57,205 nucleotides of DNA from Polyangiaceae bacterium (GCA_016933275.1 JAFGBI010000350.1:1-57205), one strand, 5' to 3'. Numbered from the stretch's first letter, positions 46,348-55,437 are shown. Notes: generated by a model not told the origin, from the sequence alone. Made by a program: numbers and translations.

Positions 46348-47793
46348 ATGCTAGCGAAAGCGACGATGGTGTTCGCCCAGTACGGCAGCCGGTTCCGCGC
46401 TTCGCTCGTCCCGCTCGCCCTCGGCATCGCGGGCTTGAGCACGGCAGCCGCCCAGACACCGGACTCGCCGACATCCGGCACCCCGGGCTCGATCGCGCCC
46501 CCAAGCATCCCGTTCGAGCGCTTCGAGCTCGACAACGGGCTCGAGGTGATCGTCCACCACGACCCCGCCCTGCCGCTGGTCGCGGTGAACGTCTGGTACC
46601 ACGTGGGCCCGGCGCGCGAACCGCCCCGGCGCTCCGGTTTCGCGCACCTCTTCGAGCACCTGATGTTCACCGGCTCGCGCCACGTCGGGGATCGCTTCGA
46701 CGAGCTCCTCGAGGCAGCCGGAGCGACCAACGTGAATGGCACGACGAGCTGGGACCGCACGGCATACTTCGCCACGGTGCCTCGCGAGCACCTTGAGCGA
46801 GTGCTGTGGATCGAGAGCGATCGCATGGGTTTCCTCCTCGACGAGCTCGCGGCGAAAGACCTGCGGATCCAGCAGGGGGTGGTCGCGAACGAGCGACGCC
46901 AAACCTACGAAAACTCGCCCTACGGTCCGAGCACGCTAGCCCTCTACGACACCCTGTTCCCGACGGGGCACCCCTACCATGGCGCGATCATCGGCTCCAT
47001 CCGCGACGTCGAGGCGGCCACCCTCGACGACGTGAGGCGATTCTACGAGCAGTTCTACGCGCCCAGCAACGCGACGCTCGCGCTCGCCGGCGACGTGACA
47101 CCGGCCGAAGCGCGACGGCTCGTGTCACGCTACTTCGAGACGCTGCCGAGTCGTCCGCCACCACCACGTCCCGCACGAGCGACGCCTCCACTCGCTCATC
47201 CGCAGCGACACCTGGTGAAGGAAGACGTCGAGCTCGGGCGCGTGGCCTTCGGGTGGCTCGCGCCCCCTGCCTACGGCGCCGACGACGCCCCCCTCGAGAT
47301 CGCAGCGACGATCCTGGCCGGGGGGCGGGCGACCCGGCTCTACCAGTCGCTCATCACGGAGCAGAGCGTCGCCACCGAGGTCGGCGCGTACCTCGACGCG
47401 AACGAGCTCGCGTCGATCGTCTACGTGATCGCGACGGCCAAGCGCGATGTCGCCGTCGGCGACCTCGAGCAACGCTTGGCCAACCTGATCCGCGACCTCG
47501 GGCGCACGGGGCCGACGACGGAGGAGCTCGGGCGCGCGAAGCGTCGCGTCCTGCTCGAGCTATGCACGGATCTTCAGCTCCTCGACGGAGGCGGTGGGGA
47601 GTCCGGACGGGCGGGCCTCTTACAGCGCTACAACCACTACCTCGGCGACCCAGGATTCCTCGCCCGCTACGTGGCGCGCGTCGAGGCCGTCTCCGCCGAA
47701 GACGTGGAGCGTGTCGTGGCGAAGTACCTCGACCCCAACCGCCGCGCCACGGTGCTCACGATCCCGTCCCGCACCCCACCCAAGGCACCGTGA
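46348..47793 (+). CDS. M16B zinc peptidase, active subunit
   Basis: A 481-residue exported protein (signal about 1-36, ending TAAAQ). The inverted zinc motif HLFEH is at 100-104 and the third ligand Glu lies in NERRQTYEN near 182. M16B peptidases of this length work as dimers, often one active and one inactive chain, and degrade peptides or process exported proteins. The stop overlaps the GTG of the next M16 gene. Divergent from the Lnb-like gene. Confidence 0.93.
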   Translation: MLAKATMVFAQYGSRFRASLVPLALGIAGLSTAAAQTPDSPTSGTPGSIAPPSIPFERFELDNGLEVIVHHDPALPLVAVNVWYHVGPAREPPRRSGFAHLFEHLMFTGSRHVGDRFDELLEAAGATNVNGTTSWDRTAYFATVPREHLERVLWIESDRMGFLLDELAAKDLRIQQGVVANERRQTYENSPYGPSTLALYDTLFPTGHPYHGAIIGSIRDVEAATLDDVRRFYEQFYAPSNATLALAGDVTPAEARRLVSRYFETLPSRPPPPRPARATPPLAHPQRHLVKEDVELGRVAFGWLAPPAYGADDAPLEIAATILAGGRATRLYQSLITEQSVATEVGAYLDANELASIVYVIATAKRDVAVGDLEQRLANLIRDLGRTGPTTEELGRAKRRVLLELCTDLQLLDGGGGESGRAGLLQRYNHYLGDPGFLARYVARVEAVSAEDVERVVAKYLDPNRRATVLTIPSRTPPKAP

Positions 47794-49301
47794 CCAGTCC
47801 TCCCAACCTCCGCGCGACGAGCAGGGTCGCGTTGGTCGCCGCTCTCGCGGCTTCGGCCGCCTGCGCGCGTTCGGTGCCGCCCGCGACCACCACAGCGCCA
47901 CGAGCGACCGCCAGTGCCAGCGCTCGTCCCGATCCCGAGCCGTGGCGTGCGGAGATCCCGGCCCCTGGTGCGCCGGGAGATCTCGCCTTCCCGGCCCCCG
48001 AAGTGAAGGTGCTCCCGAACGGGCTCACCCTCATCGTGATCCGGCGCGCGCTCCCCGTGGTCACGCTCACCGTCGCTGTGAGGCATGGCGCGAGCTCGGT
48101 GCCGGAGGGTCGCACGGGCCTCGCCGCGGTGACAGCGCGCATGCTGGTCGAGGGGACCATCCGACGCCGCAGCACCGATCTCGCCCGGGCCACGGAGAAC
48201 CTCGGCAGCGTGCTCGACTCCGATGCCGGGCGCGACTACTCGTACGTGAACCTGACCGTCCTGCCCGAGGACCTCCCCGCCGGGCTCTCGCTGGTGAGCG
48301 AGGTGGTTCGTGAACCAGCGTTCGACAGCCGGGAGTTTCAGCGGGTTCGTTCGGAGTGGCTGTCCTCGCTGACCGAAGAGCGCCAGGACCCATCGCGTCT
48401 CGCTGCGATCGCGGGGCTCCGGCTCCTGGCTGGGCCGGTCCTCGGGGCGCCGGTCAGCGGCGGTGTCCCCGACGTCGAGCGTCTCGCGGTCGAGGACGTC
48501 ACGAGCTTCTGGAAGGGCAGTTACCAGCCGAACGCAGCCGCGCTCGTGGTCGTCGGCATGGTCGGGATGCCGGAGATCGAGCCGCTCGCCCAGACCAGCC
48601 TTGGCGCCTGGCGTGGCGCGGCACCCGCGCCGGCTCCACCCCCGGCACCGAACGTGGGAGCACCGACGCGGATCTTCCTCGTGGACCGTCCGGACTCCGT
48701 CCAGAGCGCTCTCTTCGTCGCGCAACCGATGCCCCCGCGGAGCGCGCCAGGGTACGAGGGGCGACTGGTGATGAACGCCGTGCTCGGCGGGCTGTTCACC
48801 TCTCGACTCAACACCAATCTCCGCGAGGTCCACGCCTACACCTACGGAGTGAGCTCCAGCCTCGTCGCCACACGCAGCTGGGGGGGCTGGATCGCCGCCA
48901 CCACCGTGGAGACGACGGCTACAGCTCCGGCCCTGCGTGAGATCGTGAGCGAGCTTGCTGCCGTCACCGGTCCCGCGCCGGCACGTCCGTTCACGAGCCT
49001 CGAGGTCGAGCGCGCGAAAGCAGCGCTCGTCCATGCCCAGGCGGCTCACCTCGCGGACGCGAGAGATGTCGCCTACGACCTGCTCGCCGCGTTCGTCCAG
49101 GATCTCCCGCTCGACTATCCGGCCCGCTACTCCCGTGCCGTCGGCGCCGTCACACCGGACGAGGCTCGACGCGCCGCCGCCGAACATCTGACACCCGACC
49201 AGCTGATCGTGGTGGTCGTCGGCGACCGCCGCCGAATCGAGGGTGACCTCAGGGCGAGCTGGGGACGGGTGGAGACGGCGCACCCGTCCCTTTGCGAGTA
49301 G
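47790..49301 (+). CDS. M16B peptidase-like lipoprotein, inactive partner
   Basis: A 503-residue protein with a lipoprotein signal (ALVAALAASAAC) and an M16 fold (VKVLPNGLTLIVIRRALPVVTLTVAV, then TRIFLVDRPDSVQSALFVAQP). The position of HxxEH reads AVTARMLVEGT, so zinc binding is lost. Its R/Y-rich C-terminal block SRLNTNLREVHAYTYGVSS matches the substrate-binding motif of inactive M16 partners. Coupled translation with the active subunit points to a heterodimer held at the membrane by this chain. Confidence 0.92.
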   Translation: MTSPPNLRATSRVALVAALAASAACARSVPPATTTAPRATASASARPDPEPWRAEIPAPGAPGDLAFPAPEVKVLPNGLTLIVIRRALPVVTLTVAVRHGASSVPEGRTGLAAVTARMLVEGTIRRRSTDLARATENLGSVLDSDAGRDYSYVNLTVLPEDLPAGLSLVSEVVREPAFDSREFQRVRSEWLSSLTEERQDPSRLAAIAGLRLLAGPVLGAPVSGGVPDVERLAVEDVTSFWKGSYQPNAAALVVVGMVGMPEIEPLAQTSLGAWRGAAPAPAPPPAPNVGAPTRIFLVDRPDSVQSALFVAQPMPPRSAPGYEGRLVMNAVLGGLFTSRLNTNLREVHAYTYGVSSSLVATRSWGGWIAATTVETTATAPALREIVSELAAVTGPAPARPFTSLEVERAKAALVHAQAAHLADARDVAYDLLAAFVQDLPLDYPARYSRAVGAVTPDEARRAAAEHLTPDQLIVVVVGDRRRIEGDLRASWGRVETAHPSLCE

Positions 49302-49303
49302 CC

Positions 49304-49843
49304 TCAATCGCGCTCGACGGGGAGATCCGCGAGATCGATGGACACCTCGGTCCCCTCGCCCTCGGCGGGGAGAGCTTGGGTGGCTCGGCGGGCGGACGGA
49401 GAAGGTGCTGGCCGTGCGGTCCCGACCCGCTCGCTTCCCGCCACCACCCACCCCACCATCACCACAACGAAGAGCGCCACCACCCCGCCAACCAGCGCCC
49501 AGAGCATGGCCGACGTGGGGTTTGGTGTGCGATTGCGGTGCGCAGTCGCACCGTGTGGTTCGCGGCATCTGCGAAGGGTGGACCGGCGGGTGGTCTCGCC
49601 GCGCCGAGACGAGTAGGAGGCGAGCGTCCTGTCGGACGGGGTCGAGGCGAGGCCGCCGACAGCCGGGGTCCCCCGCGGAGGTGTCCGGTCGTCGTCGACG
49701 TCCGGCGCCAGAACGACGCTCCGAACCTCCTGTTCGCAGTTCACCCGCGCCGGCGGCGAGTGCGTCGCCGTTCGGGTCGGCGCCAGGCTCGCCCCGTCGC
49801 CCGAGGTGGCTCTCGCCGGTCCCGAGCAGGGTGACTCGTTCAT
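49304..49843 (-). CDS. Probable single-span membrane protein
   Basis: About 179 residues. A single membrane segment (SAMLWALVGGVVALFVVVMVGWVVAG) near residues 119-144 is followed by a 35-residue acidic tail. The part before it is low-complexity and includes one NCEQEVRSVVLAPDVDDD segment. It is convergent with the M16 gene, two bases apart. GGAGG lies directly before the ATG, which is too close for a good start, so the true start may differ. No family recognised. Confidence 0.5.
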   Translation of the reverse strand: MNESPCSGPARATSGDGASLAPTRTATHSPPARVNCEQEVRSVVLAPDVDDDRTPPRGTPAVGGLASTPSDRTLASYSSRRGETTRRSTLRRCREPHGATAHRNRTPNPTSAMLWALVGGVVALFVVVMVGWVVAGSERVGTARPAPSPSARRATQALPAEGEGTEVSIDLADLPVERD

Positions 49844-49974
49844 CCTCCCGATCCGCGCCACGATTCCCGAAATATACACCGGAATCGCGCCGGAAGCAGG
49901 GGAGTCGGGCGCGATTCGGCCCGGTGGTCCCCGGAGGTTTGCAGGTTCCCGCCGACCGGGCATACCATCCGGCC

Positions 49975-51981
49975 GTGGCCCTCGACGGCTCCGTCTTGAT
50001 CGTCCTCGACGACGCCGCGATCCGCCACCATCTCGCCAGCGCGTTGTCGGGATCCGGCGTCGCCTGCGTTTCCCTCCCTGATGGGCAGGACGCCATCCGT
50101 TGGCTCGACCAGAGCGCGCCGTCGGTCGTGCTCCTCGGCGTGTCCCCCGATGAGGTCGAAGCCAATCCGGTTCTCCTCCACGTGCGAACCTCTCCCGGCC
50201 TGGCAGAGGTGCCGGTGGTGGTGCTCGCTCACATCGGCGAAGAGGCGGATATCCAGCGCATCTTCGCCGCGGGTGCCGACGACTACGTGCCGGAGCCGTT
50301 CCGTCCCGCAGAGCTCGTGGCACGAGTGCGGAACCACGTCCGCCTGCGGGAGTACGTCGAGCGGCTGAACCGGCGCGAGCGCGACACGCGGACGGTCCTC
50401 GAGCTGACCCAGTCCCTCGCCTTGACCCTGGACGCCACCTCGATCCTCTTCACGGTGACGCGAAGGATTGCGGAGTTCGCGCGCGTGGATCGCTGCAGCA
50501 TCGTGCTCGTCCCCCAGGAGGACGACGTCGGCTTCGTGATCGCCTCCAGCGACGACGCCGAAATCCGCCGGCTCCGCATCGATCTCGAGGAATACCCCGA
50601 GATCCGCGAGGTCTTGACCACGGGACGCCCCCTCGGCATCCGCGATGCGACCCAGCACCCCCTGCTGGAGGTGGTGCGCCGCCACGAGCCACCGCTCGAC
50701 TATCCGTCGCTGACCCTGGTGCCGATCCTCCACGAGCATCGGCCGCTCGGGGTCATCTTCCTGCGCTCGCGCGAGCCGACGAGCTTCGTCGATGCGGACG
50801 TGGCCCTGGTGCAGACGGTGGCGAACGCGACGGCGATAGCGCTCCGGAACGCGGACATCATGGAATCGCTCCGCGCGGAGACCGAGGAGAGCGAGGTCGC
50901 GCGGGCAGAAGCGGAGCGGCGTCTCCAGCTGTTCCAGCGCTACGCGGACCTGTTCGAGAGCGCCGCCGACGGCATGATCGTCATCGACTGCGATGGTCGA
51001 GTACTGTTCGGCAACTCGCGAGCCCACGAGATCACGGGCCACGTGGACCGCTCCCTCCCCGACTTCCCCTTCCCCAGCCTCTTCGCCGAATCGGAGCGCC
51101 CTCGCATCGGGCGCCTGCTCCAGGGGTTTCGCGAGGGCGTCTACCCCCGTGGCCTGGACCTGGTGGCACGGTCAGGCTCCGGCGAAGAGGTCATGTTGAG
51201 CGTCAGCTTCAGTTCGGTCCTCCACGAGGAGAACGCGATCCTGATGAGCTTCCGCGACGTCACCCAGGAGCGACAGACGGCCCGCGAACTCGCCGGGACC
51301 AAGGAGTTCCTGGAGAGGGTGATCGAGAGCTCGGTGGATGGGATCGTATCCGCGGACCTCAGCGGCACGATTCGCATCTTCAACCGCGCCGCCTGCCGGA
51401 TCTTCGGCTACTCGGCGAGCGAGGTCATCGATCGGCTCAATGTGGAGGCGCTCTATCCGCCCGGCCTAGCACGCGACGTCATGCGCAGGATCCGCGACCC
51501 ACGATTGTCTGGTCACGGCAAGCTGGAGGACTATCGCGTCGAGATGGTGAATTCCGTCGGCCAGCGGATCCCGGTGTCCCTCTCGGCTTCGCTGATCATG
51601 GGTCACAGCACTCCGGTGGGTTCGGTCGGGATCATCACCGACATGCGTGAGAGGCTCCGCATGGAGGAGCGCCTGCAAACGGCCCAGGAGGCGCTGCGCG
51701 AGCGCGAACGCGAGGCCATCGTGGCGGAGCTCGCCGGTGGAGCAGCCCACGAGCTCAACCAACCGCTGACCAGCGTCATGAACTACGGCGCGCTGCTCAC
51801 CCGGAGCCTGGAGGAGGGGACCCCGCTCCATCGAGCCGCCGCGGTGATCATCACCGAATCCGAGCGCATGGCGGAGATCGTCCGCAAGATCGGCAAGATC
51901 ACGCGGTACGAGACCAAGAGCTACGTCGGCGAGCAGCGGATCCTCGACCTAGAACGTGCCAGCGGCGACCAAGAGGAATGA
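49975..51981 (+). CDS. REC-GAF-PAS-PAS-HisKA protein lacking an ATPase domain
   Basis: A 668-residue protein from a GTG. The N-terminal receiver fold (1-125) has Gly55 in place of the phosphoacceptor Asp (VVLLGVSPDE) and EPF in place of the conserved KPF, so it should not be phosphorylated. A GAF domain (about 145-295) and two PAS domains (about 320-435 and 445-560) follow. A HisKA helix pair then carries His592 (AAHELNQPLTSVMNYG). The protein ends 75 residues later with no HATPase domain. It may be a phosphorylated or scaffolding partner for another kinase. Confidence 0.88.
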   Translation: MALDGSVLIVLDDAAIRHHLASALSGSGVACVSLPDGQDAIRWLDQSAPSVVLLGVSPDEVEANPVLLHVRTSPGLAEVPVVVLAHIGEEADIQRIFAAGADDYVPEPFRPAELVARVRNHVRLREYVERLNRRERDTRTVLELTQSLALTLDATSILFTVTRRIAEFARVDRCSIVLVPQEDDVGFVIASSDDAEIRRLRIDLEEYPEIREVLTTGRPLGIRDATQHPLLEVVRRHEPPLDYPSLTLVPILHEHRPLGVIFLRSREPTSFVDADVALVQTVANATAIALRNADIMESLRAETEESEVARAEAERRLQLFQRYADLFESAADGMIVIDCDGRVLFGNSRAHEITGHVDRSLPDFPFPSLFAESERPRIGRLLQGFREGVYPRGLDLVARSGSGEEVMLSVSFSSVLHEENAILMSFRDVTQERQTARELAGTKEFLERVIESSVDGIVSADLSGTIRIFNRAACRIFGYSASEVIDRLNVEALYPPGLARDVMRRIRDPRLSGHGKLEDYRVEMVNSVGQRIPVSLSASLIMGHSTPVGSVGIITDMRERLRMEERLQTAQEALREREREAIVAELAGGAAHELNQPLTSVMNYGALLTRSLEEGTPLHRAAAVIITESERMAEIVRKIGKITRYETKSYVGEQRILDLERASGDQEE

Positions 51982-52013
51982 GCGTCCGCCGGAGCCCGTT
52001 CGCCGCGCAACCG

Positions 52014-52532
52014 CTACTTCACGACGCGCAGAACCAGCACCAAGATGCCGTTCTTGTGGCTCTGTCCGGCGACGATGAAGGGTTTGTCGCGCCGCGCCTT
52101 CACCTCGACCTTGGCCAGGAACTCCTTGCCTCCCGGCTTGGTGATGCCCGTCGAGATGCGGAAGGTCTCCTGCGCGAGGATCTCGAGCAGCTCGGTGTAG
52201 AGGATTTGACCATTTGGGAGCGTGAGCGAACGCCGGTCGGCCTGCTTCAGAGGGAGCCGCTCCTTCTGGAGCAGCTCGAACTTGTCGTAGAGCGAGAACG
52301 GATCCTGGCGGAGCTCAGGGAGATCGCCGATGCGGGGATCGATTTCCGGCTTCGCTCGCGGCTCGCGGGCGCGCGTCGCATGGACGACCATCACCTCCAC
52401 CGAGTAGCCCGCCACGACGGGCGCGGAGGCGCTGGGATGTGGCGCGGGATCGGCGCGGGCTTCGTCCAGAACGACCAGTCCCGATGCCAGCGCCACGCCG
52501 ACAGCGATCAGCCCAACCGCGCAAATCTTCAT
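52014..52532 (-). CDS. Exported protein of the ECF sigma operon, unknown
   Basis: 172 residues with a signal peptide (about 1-27, ending EARA). The mature part begins with strands (GYSVEVMVVHATRA), continues with an acidic and charged middle, and ends in a strand-rich block (TFRISTGITKPGGKEFLAKVEVKARRDKPFIVAGQ). It overlaps the anti-sigma gene by four bases (ATGA). Its place in the operon suggests a periplasmic partner or target of the sigma/anti-sigma pair. No family recognised. Confidence 0.75.
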   Translation of the reverse strand: MKICAVGLIAVGVALASGLVVLDEARADPAPHPSASAPVVAGYSVEVMVVHATRAREPRAKPEIDPRIGDLPELRQDPFSLYDKFELLQKERLPLKQADRRSLTLPNGQILYTELLEILAQETFRISTGITKPGGKEFLAKVEVKARRDKPFIVAGQSHKNGILVLVLRVVK

Positions 52533-53146
52533 AGCGGCCTCGCCGGATCACCGTCTCGTCCCGTAGGATCCGTCACCCAGATCACGGGCGTGGTCGCGCC
52601 TTCACCCGAGGACACCATGAAGATCGTGCCGTTTCTTTGGCCGAAGTCCACCGTTTCGATGGAGACATCCGGGCCTGGCTCGGCCCGGCGCACCGGGTCG
52701 GGGGCCGCCCAGCTCGGGCGAGCGCTCGCGTTCGCAGCCCGCCAGCTCGCGGCTGCTGGGCCGGCCGACGGCGCCGTACGTGTCGGGGCCAGGTACGCGA
52801 AGAGCAGCGCCATCGCCGCCGCGGCCGCGAGCCCGCCAGTCGCACCCCAAACCCAGGAACGAATCCGCGATGCCCGACGCGAACTCCGACCCCGAACCAC
52901 GCGGCTCCGGGAGGCGGGGCCCAGCTCGAAGTCGAGGTGCGCCATGACGCTCGACGCCACGTCGTCCGCGCTCGCCGCCCGTTCGTCGGCAAATTCTCTT
53001 AGGAATTCCCCAAGCTGCTGGAGACCGGCGAACGCGTCCCGTCCTTCCGGGTCGCCCACCAGCAGACGCTCCACCTCCGCGGATTCCTCCGAAGAGAGCT
53101 CCCCATCGTAGTGCTGCATCAGGCGGAGCGGATCGAGGGGTCTCAC
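52529..53146 (-). CDS. Probable membrane anti-sigma factor
   Basis: 205 residues from a GTG overlapping the sigma gene stop. The N-terminus (RLMQHYDGELSSEESAEVERLLVGDPEGRDAFAGL) is the helical sigma-binding pattern of zinc-less anti-sigma factors. The usual HxxxCxxC zinc motif is absent. One membrane span lies near residues 103-121 (GGLAAAAAMALLFAYLA). The extracytoplasmic part ends in a strand-rich DFGQRNGTIFMVSSGEGATTPVIWVTD block. It should hold the ECF sigma factor at the membrane until a signal arrives. Confidence 0.82.
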   Translation of the reverse strand: MRPLDPLRLMQHYDGELSSEESAEVERLLVGDPEGRDAFAGLQQLGEFLREFADERAASADDVASSVMAHLDFELGPASRSRVVRGRSSRRASRIRSWVWGATGGLAAAAAMALLFAYLAPTRTAPSAGPAAASWRAANASARPSWAAPDPVRRAEPGPDVSIETVDFGQRNGTIFMVSSGEGATTPVIWVTDPTGRDGDPARPL

Positions 53147-53907
53147 GGTCCCTCCCCCCGGCTCGGCGTCGAGGCCCCGCCCTCCTCGGCGTAGCAGTCG
53201 GCCAGAGCCCGCTGGAGCTTCTGGCGAGCATGGAAGAGCCGGCTCATGATGGTGCCCTTCGACACATCCATCGCCTGTGCCATCTCCTCGTAGCTCATGC
53301 CCTCGACCTCCCGCATGAGGATGACGCCACGGTGGTAGGGAGGGAGGGCCTCGAGAGCCTGCCGGATCCGTTCGGCGAGCTCACGCCGCCGAACGACATC
53401 CACCGGATCGGCCCCGTCAATCCGAGCGAGGAAGGGGATGTCCGTCTCCTCGCCATGATGGCGCCGTTCGTCGAGCTCTGCCTCGCGGCGACCAGGGCGG
53501 CGCATGAGATCGATGGATAGGTTGGTGACGATCCGATAGAGCCAGGTAAAAAAGCTCGATCCCCCGTGGAACGAATCGATGCCCCGGTGGACGCGCAGGA
53601 AGGCCTCCTGCACCACCTCCCGTGCGTCCTGCTCGTCGCGGACGAACCCGAGCGCGATGGCAAAGGCTCGCCGCTGGTGCCGTTCGACCAGCGTGCGAAA
53701 CGCCTGCTGGTCGCCGTTCCGAGCACGTTCGATGAGTTCACGGTCCTGCTCCGCTTCGCGCTCACGAGATGCCCGGTTGGACGCGGCGGCCAAGGCACTA
53801 TTCACGCCTCTGACATTTCGATCACGGTCACGACGGTCGCCCCCCTCCGCGCCAGGCGACGACGTCAGGGCCAAGCCCGAGGACCGGGGCGGGTTGGCGG
53901 CAGGCAT
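53143..53907 (-). CDS. ECF sigma factor (RpoE type)
   Basis: About 254 residues. Region 2 includes AFRTLVERHQRRAFAIALGFVRDEQDAREVVQEAFLRVHRGI and WLYRIVTNLSIDLMRR (-10 recognition and melting). Region 4 includes LPPYHRGVILMREVEGMSYEEMAQAMDVSKGTIMSRLFHARQKL (-35 recognition). The 50-residue N-terminal extension is unusually long and low-complexity, so a start further inside is possible. It is first in a three-gene overlapping operon with its anti-sigma factor and an exported protein. Confidence 0.92.
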   Translation of the reverse strand: MPAANPPRSSGLALTSSPGAEGGDRRDRDRNVRGVNSALAAASNRASREREAEQDRELIERARNGDQQAFRTLVERHQRRAFAIALGFVRDEQDAREVVQEAFLRVHRGIDSFHGGSSFFTWLYRIVTNLSIDLMRRPGRREAELDERRHHGEETDIPFLARIDGADPVDVVRRRELAERIRQALEALPPYHRGVILMREVEGMSYEEMAQAMDVSKGTIMSRLFHARQKLQRALADCYAEEGGASTPSRGEGP

Positions 53908-54029
53908 CACGGAGTACTCTACGTCGATTCTCCCTCTTCTGCTCCCCGCCCGGCGGACGAGGCGGTCCCGAGGAGAGCCCGTCGGACGAGAGCTGTCACC
54001 GTATCGACTGCCGCAGAACGTCGATTTCT

Positions 54030-54054
54030 CGCGGCGATCAACCTGCTTGCCGCT
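54030..54054 (-). repeat. Partial second copy of structured-repeat module 1
   Basis: GCGGCGATCAACCTG...TTGCCGCTCCAG resembles the module-1 hairpin and lies directly beside the full copy at 54055-54214, in the same tandem arrangement as at 25821-26135. Confidence 0.55.
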
Positions 54055-54214
54055 CCAGAGCACCGATCGGGTAGCCGACAGCAACGGCAGCGCTGACAAC
54101 GCGTCTGTGCGAAGCGAGGACGCCCTTCCAGCGCTGCCTCGGACGAGGTCTGCTGCCGGTTCGGTGCTCTAGGTTGTTGATTTGACGCAGCAATCAACCT
54201 GATTGCTGCTCTAG
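54055..54214 (-). repeat. CTAGAGC-bounded structured repeat, full copy
   Basis: About 160 bp on the minus strand. It starts with CTAGAGC, whose TAG is the stop of the htrA-like gene, followed by a hairpin with perfect 10-base arms GCAGCAATCA and a 3-base loop. Then come an internal CTAGAGCACCGA box (54160-54171), a long stem beginning GGCAGCGCTG, and an outer GATCGGTGCTCTGG end. The last module has near-perfect 12-base terminal inverted repeats. It aligns throughout with the copy at 25821-25979. Confidence 0.85.
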
Positions 54215-55437
54215 GGCAGCCCGCCTTCGGGCTCGACGTCCGGTTCGGCCGCGGTGGGCTCGTCAGGAAGCTCGCCGAGGGTCACAGTGAGGTCAAAGGT
54301 GCGCTTGCCGCGCAATACGCGCAGCAGAACCTGCTTGCCAATCCCAGCGAGACTGGCGCGCCAGCGGAGCCGTTGTGGCGCCTCGACGGGCTCCCCGTCG
54401 AAGGCGAGGATCACATCGTCGACTCGAAGACCCGCCCGGTCGCCCGGGCCCCCCGGGATCACCCCCTTCACCAGGGCCCCGGCCGTGTCGGGAAGCCCAA
54501 GGCGGGTCGCGTCCTCCGGCTGGAGATCGAGGATCTCGATCCCGATGGCCGATCGCCGGACCCTCCCCACCGATACGAGCTCGGGCAAGAGCTCTTTTAC
54601 CATGTTGATGGGGACGGCGAACCCGATGCTATTGGCACGCGCCCGGATGGCGGTGTTGATCCCGACCACCTGCCCAGCCAGGTCCAGGAGCGGCCCCCCG
54701 GAATTGCCTGGATTGATGCTCGCGTCGGTCTGGATGAAGTTGAAGTATCCGCTCGGATCGCCGAGACCCTGCACGTCGCGCTGCGTCCGCCCTCTGGCTG
54801 AAACGATCCCGGCCGACACGGTGTGGGAGAGGCCGAAGGGGTTACCGATGGCGACCACCCAATCACCGACCCGAGTGGCGTCGGAATTGCCAAGCGGCAG
54901 GTACGGCAGGCCCTTCGCTTCGACACGTAGGACCGCGATGTCGGTCTTGCTGTCGCGGCCGAGGACCGTCGCGGTCATCCGCCGCTTGCCCTCGAAGGTC
55001 ACGCTGATCTCGGTGGCGTTCTCGATGACGTGGTTGTTGGTGAGGATGAGCCCATTCGGATCGAAGACGAACGCGCTGCCCAAACCCTCCCCGACCACTC
55101 TGCGTCGCCCGGTGCGTCCCTTCTGTTCTTGAATGGTCTGCACATACACGACCGCAGGGTTCGCCTTGGCTGCGAGATCCGCGAAGCTCCGAGGCGCATC
55201 CGCGGGGGGCACGACCACGGGCGCCGGCAGCACCGGCATTGCGATGGGTACGGAAACACTCGCTGAAGCCGCTCCCGAGCCTCCCGAGTCGAGGCACCCG
55301 CGGCACCCGACCGAAGTGCTGGCAGCGAGGAGCCCCGCCCACCATGACCAGCGAAGCCCCGGAACGCGTACCAGGACCGCCGAGGTGGCCCGGCCGTTCC
55401 CGGCCAGAGCTTGGCGATCGGTCACTGCCGATCTCAT
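54211..55437 (-). CDS. HtrA/Deg-type serine protease, lipoprotein
   Basis: A 408-residue protein with a lipobox-like end to its signal (STSVGC), a Pro/Val linker, a trypsin-like domain, and one PDZ domain. Catalytic residues are His in LTNNHVI, Asp in KTDIAVL and Ser246 in NPGNSGGPL. The PDZ starts about IGIEILDLQPEDA with GPGDRAGLRVDDVILAFDGEPV. It degrades misfolded envelope proteins. One PDZ places it nearer DegS/HhoB types than DegP. Its ATG overlaps the DUF1844 gene stop; its own stop TAG belongs to the interspersed repeat. Confidence 0.94.
   Translation of the reverse strand: MRSAVTDRQALAGNGRATSAVLVRVPGLRWSWWAGLLAASTSVGCRGCLDSGGSGAASASVSVPIAMPVLPAPVVVPPADAPRSFADLAAKANPAVVYVQTIQEQKGRTGRRRVVGEGLGSAFVFDPNGLILTNNHVIENATEISVTFEGKRRMTATVLGRDSKTDIAVLRVEAKGLPYLPLGNSDATRVGDWVVAIGNPFGLSHTVSAGIVSARGRTQRDVQGLGDPSGYFNFIQTDASINPGNSGGPLLDLAGQVVGINTAIRARANSIGFAVPINMVKELLPELVSVGRVRRSAIGIEILDLQPEDATRLGLPDTAGALVKGVIPGGPGDRAGLRVDDVILAFDGEPVEAPQRLRWRASLAGIGKQVLLRVLRGKRTFDLTVTLGELPDEPTAAEPDVEPEGGLP

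Noticed and set aside
47667..50165. 832-residue minus-strand open frame across the M16 genes
   Set aside because: Lies antisense to two well-supported peptidase genes and has no recognisable domain.
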